A stretch of 9,035 nt of DNA from Fidelibacterota bacterium (GTDB taxonomy: Bacteria > Fidelibacterota > JAANXI01). A program made the translations under genes and the position numbers. The stretch spans positions 1-9,035 of the forward strand of contig JAANXI010000137.1 of the NCBI GenBank assembly GCA_018263365.1. Direction: 5' to 3'. Shown one piece after another: positions 6,396 through 9,035 of this stretch. Below the pieces are notes generated by a model. That model saw only the letters and a list, made by a program, of their open reading frames with translations. It did not search any database and was not told the origin of the DNA. The stretch's first letter is position 1. Every line of letters starts with the position of its first letter.

Positions 6396-7622
6396 ATGGT
6401 AAAAATTTTTTCCGCAAACTGGATTTTGCCCGGCAACGGGGAGCCGCTGCAAAATAACGCACTTGTCATACGTGATGGGAAGATCTTCGATATCGGTCCG
6501 GTCAAGGATATTGAGGGGAAGTACAGCAACCGGGTTTACGATCTTGGCAATACGATTATTTTTCCGGCCTTTGTCAACGTGCATACGCATCTGGAGCTGA
6601 CGCATCTCCGCGAAACCACCTCTGGCGAAAACGGCTTTATCCCGTGGATGCGGGAAACCAGCACCGCACTCAAAGAGAGCGATGGAGAAGAGATTCGCAA
6701 GGGCATCCAGCAGGGGCTGATGGAAATGCACAGCGCTGGTACCATCGGCATCGGCGAGGTAACTTCGACCAATCATTCTGTTGATTTGATCCGGGACACT
6801 TCGATGTTTGCGCGGGTGTTCCACGAAGTACAGGGGTTCCGAAATTTCAAAGTACCGTACCAGATGCAGGAGATCCAGGAACAGATGGCACAGTACGAGG
6901 ATACCGAAAAACTGACCAATCACGTCTCTCCGCATTCGCCGTATCTCGTGGGGCGCAAACTCTTTCAGGAGATCGAGCAACGGGAATCGCTAATCAGTCT
7001 GCATCTGGCATCTCTGGAGGAAGAACTGGAATTTTTCCGGAACGGCAGTGGCCAGATTAAGCAGGTGCTCCTGGCCAATGAAATGTTCGACTATAAATGG
7101 AAGATCCCCGGAACCACACCGGTTCGGTACTTTTTCGAAAATTATTATTATGCGCAGAGCAATATTTTGGTCCACATGATTCATGTGACGGACGAAGACA
7201 TGGATTATATGGCAGAATGTCATGTGGATATTCATATCTGTCTGTGCCCACGCTCGCAGGAGAAATTGGGACTGGGGCAGGCGCCGGCCCGGAAGTACAA
7301 AAAGCGCGGATTTAATCTCTGCTTGGGAACGGATAACGTGATTACCGGCGGCGATTTTGAGATGCGCAATGAGATGCGCGCGGCATACGACACCTACAAT
7401 CTTTCGCCGGAAGATATCCTGAGTATGGCGACGTTGCAGGGTGCGCAGGCGCTTGGCTATGATAATGTAATCGGCTCCATTGAGAAGGGGAAGTACGGCT
7501 ATCTCCTGATGATGGAGAACCCATTTGCGGGGGATAAAAACCCATACGAAGCGTTGCTGGAAAGCGATAAACCCATCACGTGGCTGGAAAATCTGGAAGA
7601 ATTCGAGGCGGCCGCAGTCTGA
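6396..7622 (+). CDS. Amidohydrolase, probable aminofutalosine deaminase (MqnX-type)
   Basis: This 408-residue metal-dependent hydrolase belongs to the TRZ/ATZ amidohydrolase superfamily. The N-terminal composite beta domain (NALVIRDGKIFDIGP) leads to HTH metal ligands (His63, His65). After them come SPHSP (His180), SLHL (His203, metal), LVHMIH (His260), CPRS and LGTDN with the metal Asp313. The C-terminal part ends with the ATLQGAQALG and GSIEKGKYGYLLMM elements typical of the family. In TM0936-type deaminases a Glu follows the metal His as HxxE; here the position is Ser (HLAS), with Glu two to four residues later. The gene stands 70 bases before menG on the same strand, so a menaquinone role (deaminating aminofutalosine in the futalosine pathway) is the best inference. 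S-adenosylhomocysteine or guanine-type deaminases are alternatives. ATG 6396 was chosen over TTG 6384 because MVKIFSANW starts as family members do. No Shine-Dalgarno is seen. Confidence 0.85.
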   Translation: MVKIFSANWILPGNGEPLQNNALVIRDGKIFDIGPVKDIEGKYSNRVYDLGNTIIFPAFVNVHTHLELTHLRETTSGENGFIPWMRETSTALKESDGEEIRKGIQQGLMEMHSAGTIGIGEVTSTNHSVDLIRDTSMFARVFHEVQGFRNFKVPYQMQEIQEQMAQYEDTEKLTNHVSPHSPYLVGRKLFQEIEQRESLISLHLASLEEELEFFRNGSGQIKQVLLANEMFDYKWKIPGTTPVRYFFENYYYAQSNILVHMIHVTDEDMDYMAECHVDIHICLCPRSQEKLGLGQAPARKYKKRGFNLCLGTDNVITGGDFEMRNEMRAAYDTYNLSPEDILSMATLQGAQALGYDNVIGSIEKGKYGYLLMMENPFAGDKNPYEALLESDKPITWLENLEEFEAAAV

Positions 7623-7692
7623 GCCAAAATTCGCCTTGAATCTTGGTTCGGGATCCTGAATATTTACTCACACTATGCGAACAGAAACTGAT

Positions 7693-8415
7693 ATGAACGA
7701 TTCTCCAGCCCATTATACCGGAAAAGAGAAGAAGCAGTACGTCCGCGGGATGTTCGACTCCATCGCTCACCGGTACGATTTTCTGAATCATCTGCTGAGT
7801 GGCGGTATTGACTGGTACTGGCGCAAGCGGACGGTGGATATTCTTCAGCCCCAGGAGTACGAAAAAGCGCTGGACGTGGCGACAGGCACCGGCGACCTGG
7901 CCTATTCGATTCTGACCCATTCGGATGCGAAAGTCTACGGCCTGGATTTCGCCATGGAGATGCTCCGGCTGAACCAGGATAAGGTCGGTGATGAACATGC
8001 GGATCGGTATGAGTTGATAGGCGGCGATGCGGAAAAACTTCCATTCCCGTCCAATACATTTGACATTATCACTATCGCTTATGGGATCCGGAATGTCGGT
8101 AATTTGGAGAACGCGCTGGGGGAGTTATACCGCGTGATAAAACCGGGCGGCCGGGTTGGCATTCTGGAGTTCAGTCAGCCGGAAAATAAAGCGTTCAAAC
8201 ATGTCTATTATTTCTATTTCCGCAATATCATGCCTGCCATCGGATTCGTGTTTTCCGGAAACCGGGATGCCTACAATTACCTGCAGGAGTCGGTGAGTAA
8301 ATTTCCCTCCCGCGCGGATTTTTCCCGCACCCTGGAATCGGTGGGCTTTGACAGCGTCCATAATTACACCATGACGATGGGCATCTCCACCCTGTATATC
8401 GGGTTTAAGAAGTAA
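7693..8415 (+). CDS. menG: Demethylmenaquinone methyltransferase (MenG/UbiE)
   Basis: This SAM-dependent methyltransferase carries out the last step of menaquinone synthesis, the C-methylation of demethylmenaquinone at the membrane. The 240-residue protein is of normal family length. It shows the UbiE signatures in order: MFDSIAHRYDFLNHLLSGGID near the start, the SAM motif ALDVATGTGDLA, the acidic strand end VYGLDFAMEML, GDAEKLPFPSNTFDII, AYGIRNV, YRVIKPGGRVGILEFSQP, and the C-terminal FSRTLESVGF...GISTLYIGFKK. All appear intact. The start could also be ATG 7675, six codons earlier; ATG 7693 (MNDSPAHYTGKEKK) is closer to usual N-termini, and neither has a Shine-Dalgarno. It follows the amidohydrolase by 70 bases (52 from the earlier ATG), probably co-transcribed, since no terminator lies between them. 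An aerobic or anaerobic menaquinone-based respiratory chain is implied. Confidence 0.95.
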   Translation: MNDSPAHYTGKEKKQYVRGMFDSIAHRYDFLNHLLSGGIDWYWRKRTVDILQPQEYEKALDVATGTGDLAYSILTHSDAKVYGLDFAMEMLRLNQDKVGDEHADRYELIGGDAEKLPFPSNTFDIITIAYGIRNVGNLENALGELYRVIKPGGRVGILEFSQPENKAFKHVYYFYFRNIMPAIGFVFSGNRDAYNYLQESVSKFPSRADFSRTLESVGFDSVHNYTMTMGISTLYIGFKK

Positions 8416-8457
8416 CGACAGTGTTCAAGTGTTCGGGTGTTCATGTGTTAAAGTAAC
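8410..8457 (+). repeat. Tandem octamer array overlapping the menG stop, flanked by AAGTAAC
   Basis: Four 8-base units stand head to tail at 8421-8452: GTGTTCAA, GTGTTCGG, GTGTTCAT, GTGTTAAA. They are bracketed by exact 7-base direct repeats AAGTAAC at 8410-8416 (which contains the menG TAA stop) and 8451-8457. The bracket looks like a duplication made when the array was inserted or expanded. The array is non-coding and lies immediately after menG. Confidence 0.75.
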
Positions 8458-8473
8458 AGAATTAGTTTCTTAG

Positions 8474-8715
8474 CCTTAATTATTCATGAATTTTACAACC
8501 CCGGCCCGGAAAACTCGTCAAATTGCTTCTGTGCTGACAATTTGAGCACTGGTCTGGCGTTTACCCTTCGACACGCTCAGGATGACGCCTCGGGGTGTCA
8601 CTCTCCGATATATCGGAGCAGGCTCGAGCTCGTCGAAGAGTGGCTTCTTTCTGACGGGAGTACTTTGGAATACATACCAGTGCTTCGTATAACGGAAATT
8701 CATGAATAATTCAGG
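8474..8715. mobile_element. MITE-like element with 20-bp terminal inverted repeats and TTAG duplication
   Basis: The left end CCTTAATTATTCATGAATTT (8474-8493) and right end AAATTCATGAATAATTCAGG (8696-8715) are inverted repeats matching at 19 of 20 positions. The flanks are TTAG at 8470-8473 and TTAG at 8716-8719, a 4-base target duplication. The 242-bp element has no transposase frame. Inside are nested inverted repeats: AGCACTGGT (8545-8553) / ACCAGTGCT (8676-8684), CTTCGACACGCTC (8566-8578) / GAGCTCGTCGAAG (8626-8638, 11 of 13), and a perfect 16-base palindrome CTCCGATA-TATCGGAG (8603-8618). The whole element can fold into a long hairpin. A TTAG duplication fits the YTAR sites used by IS5-group transposases, though other families also make 4-base duplications. 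I cannot name the parent element. Confidence 0.8.
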
Positions 8716-8822
8716 TTAGTTTTTTTAATCTTATGGCTATTAAGATAACTCAGGAAGCCGAAGTAAAACTCACCGAATATCATCCCAGTTAAACATATTA
8801 TAACTACTTGATTTTATTCAAT

Positions 8823-8850
8823 GTAGAGAAGTGCCATGGCACGTCTCTAC
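8823..8850. repeat. 28-base near-perfect palindrome
   Basis: GTAGAGAAGTGCCA followed by TGGCACGTCTCTAC forms an inverted repeat with a single mismatched pair and a perfect 12-base core GTGCCATGGCAC. Palindromes of the type 'gtagagacg...cgtctctac' occur as dispersed intergenic repeats in several bacterial groups (general familiarity, not checked here). There is no T-run, so it is not an ordinary terminator. Confidence 0.75.
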
Positions 8851-8913
8851 CGAAGGATTGATCTTAGCTTTCACTGTAATCCTTTCCTGCCCTTTTGTGT
8901 TTCTGAGCAATCT

Positions 8914-8937
8914 TAATTACACCTAAATTGAGCGATT
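8914..8937 (-). repeat. Inverted repeat B, right copy
   Basis: ACCTAAATTGAGCGATT at 8921-8937 is the exact reverse complement of the 17-mer at 95-111, and similarity continues as TAATTA after a one-base indel. It stands about 43 bases before the right copy of repeat A. Confidence 0.6.
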
Positions 8938-8980
8938 TTATATGGCGATCTGCACCAATCTGTTGAGCGCGAAGGCACCG

Positions 8981-9035
8981 CGGAAATCCTCGACAGCCCC
9001 TCCGGGTATGCCTCCGGTTTCGCGAAACCTTTTCA
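8981..9035. repeat. Dispersed repeat A, right copy
   Basis: This is the second copy of the ~54-base repeat at 9-63, in the same orientation, with four substitutions and one indel between the copies. It reaches the edge of the window, so its true extent is unknown. Because A is direct while B is inverted between the two ends, the blocks are not simple duplicates of one unit. Confidence 0.7.

Larger units (their letters stand above)
8864..9035 (-). other. Open frame running off the right edge (possible partial or decayed gene)
   Basis: Reading leftward from the window edge, one minus-strand frame is open for 56 codons and stops at TAA 8866-8864. Its tail (SLNLGVIKIAQKHKRAGKDY) looks protein-like. 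The upstream part is the repeat A sequence, which is very Arg- and Cys-rich in this frame and so doubtful as protein. Another minus frame through repeat A reads ETGGIPGGAVEDF and stops near repeat B. No family is recognised. It could be the 3' end of a gene beyond the window or a repeat with a chance open frame. Confidence 0.25.

Noticed and set aside
6381..6980. 199-codon minus-strand frame opposite the amidohydrolase
   Set aside because: The plus-strand protein has clear metal-binding motifs; this frame is antisense and has none.
7576..8059. Two overlapping minus-strand frames opposite menG
   Set aside because: They are shadows of the menG SAM-binding region.
8733..8792. Short plus-strand frame starting MAIKITQEAEVKL
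   Set aside because: The opening resembles the start of IscA/HesB-like proteins, but it stops after 19 codons and nothing downstream continues the family; too short to call.
1..9035. CRISPR array, tRNA or rRNA genes
   Set aside because: No regularly spaced repeats with unique spacers, and no cloverleaf or rRNA-like stretch, were seen on either strand.

Overview
The window looks like a piece of a mid-GC chromosome from an uncultured or little-studied bacterium. The FCB group (Bacteroidota, Rhodothermota, Calditrichota or Marinimicrobia-like lineages) fits best, but I cannot fix the phylum. The reasons are a DUF2723/GT117-type membrane glycosyltransferase, a DUF4382 domain, a probable futalosine-type menaquinone gene beside menG, and coding starts without clear Shine-Dalgarno sequences. 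Intergenic DNA is unusually rich in palindromic and dispersed repeats.

Layout. Positions 1-342 are repeat-laden with no secure gene. Positions 343-2409 (+) encode a DUF2723-type multi-pass membrane protein whose first membrane segment seems to be missing. Positions 2410-3118 hold repeats and decayed coding fragments. Positions 3119-3771 (+) are a broken DUF4382 gene with a frameshift before its C-terminal regulatory-like domain, closed by a strong terminator at 3793-3833. On the minus strand, 6218 down to 3991, lie three genes: a TrpF-like protein, AroB (3-dehydroquinate synthase) and an AroQ-like protein that overlaps the end of aroB. Divergently on the plus strand are an amidohydrolase (6396-7622, probable aminofutalosine deaminase) and MenG/UbiE (7693-8415). 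The tail, 8416-9035, is repeats only: a tandem octamer array, a 242-bp MITE-like element with 20-bp terminal inverted repeats and a TTAG duplication, a 28-bp palindrome, and a block related to the left end of the window.

How it fits together. AroB makes 3-dehydroquinate on the way to chorismate. Chorismate feeds the futalosine route, in which the amidohydrolase would act, and MenG does the last methylation. The locus can therefore be read as chorismate supply plus menaquinone synthesis.

The most interesting signal is in the minus-strand trio. The TrpF-like and AroQ-like proteins keep the fold landmarks and length of their families but have lost the residues that do the chemistry: the catalytic Cys and phosphate-binding glycines of TrpF, and the catalytic Tyr, the His and the Arg of type II dehydroquinase. 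The AroB between them is intact except at a carboxylate-binding Arg position, which is Gln. They could be pseudoenzyme partners or regulators of AroB, or enzymes of a changed pathway.
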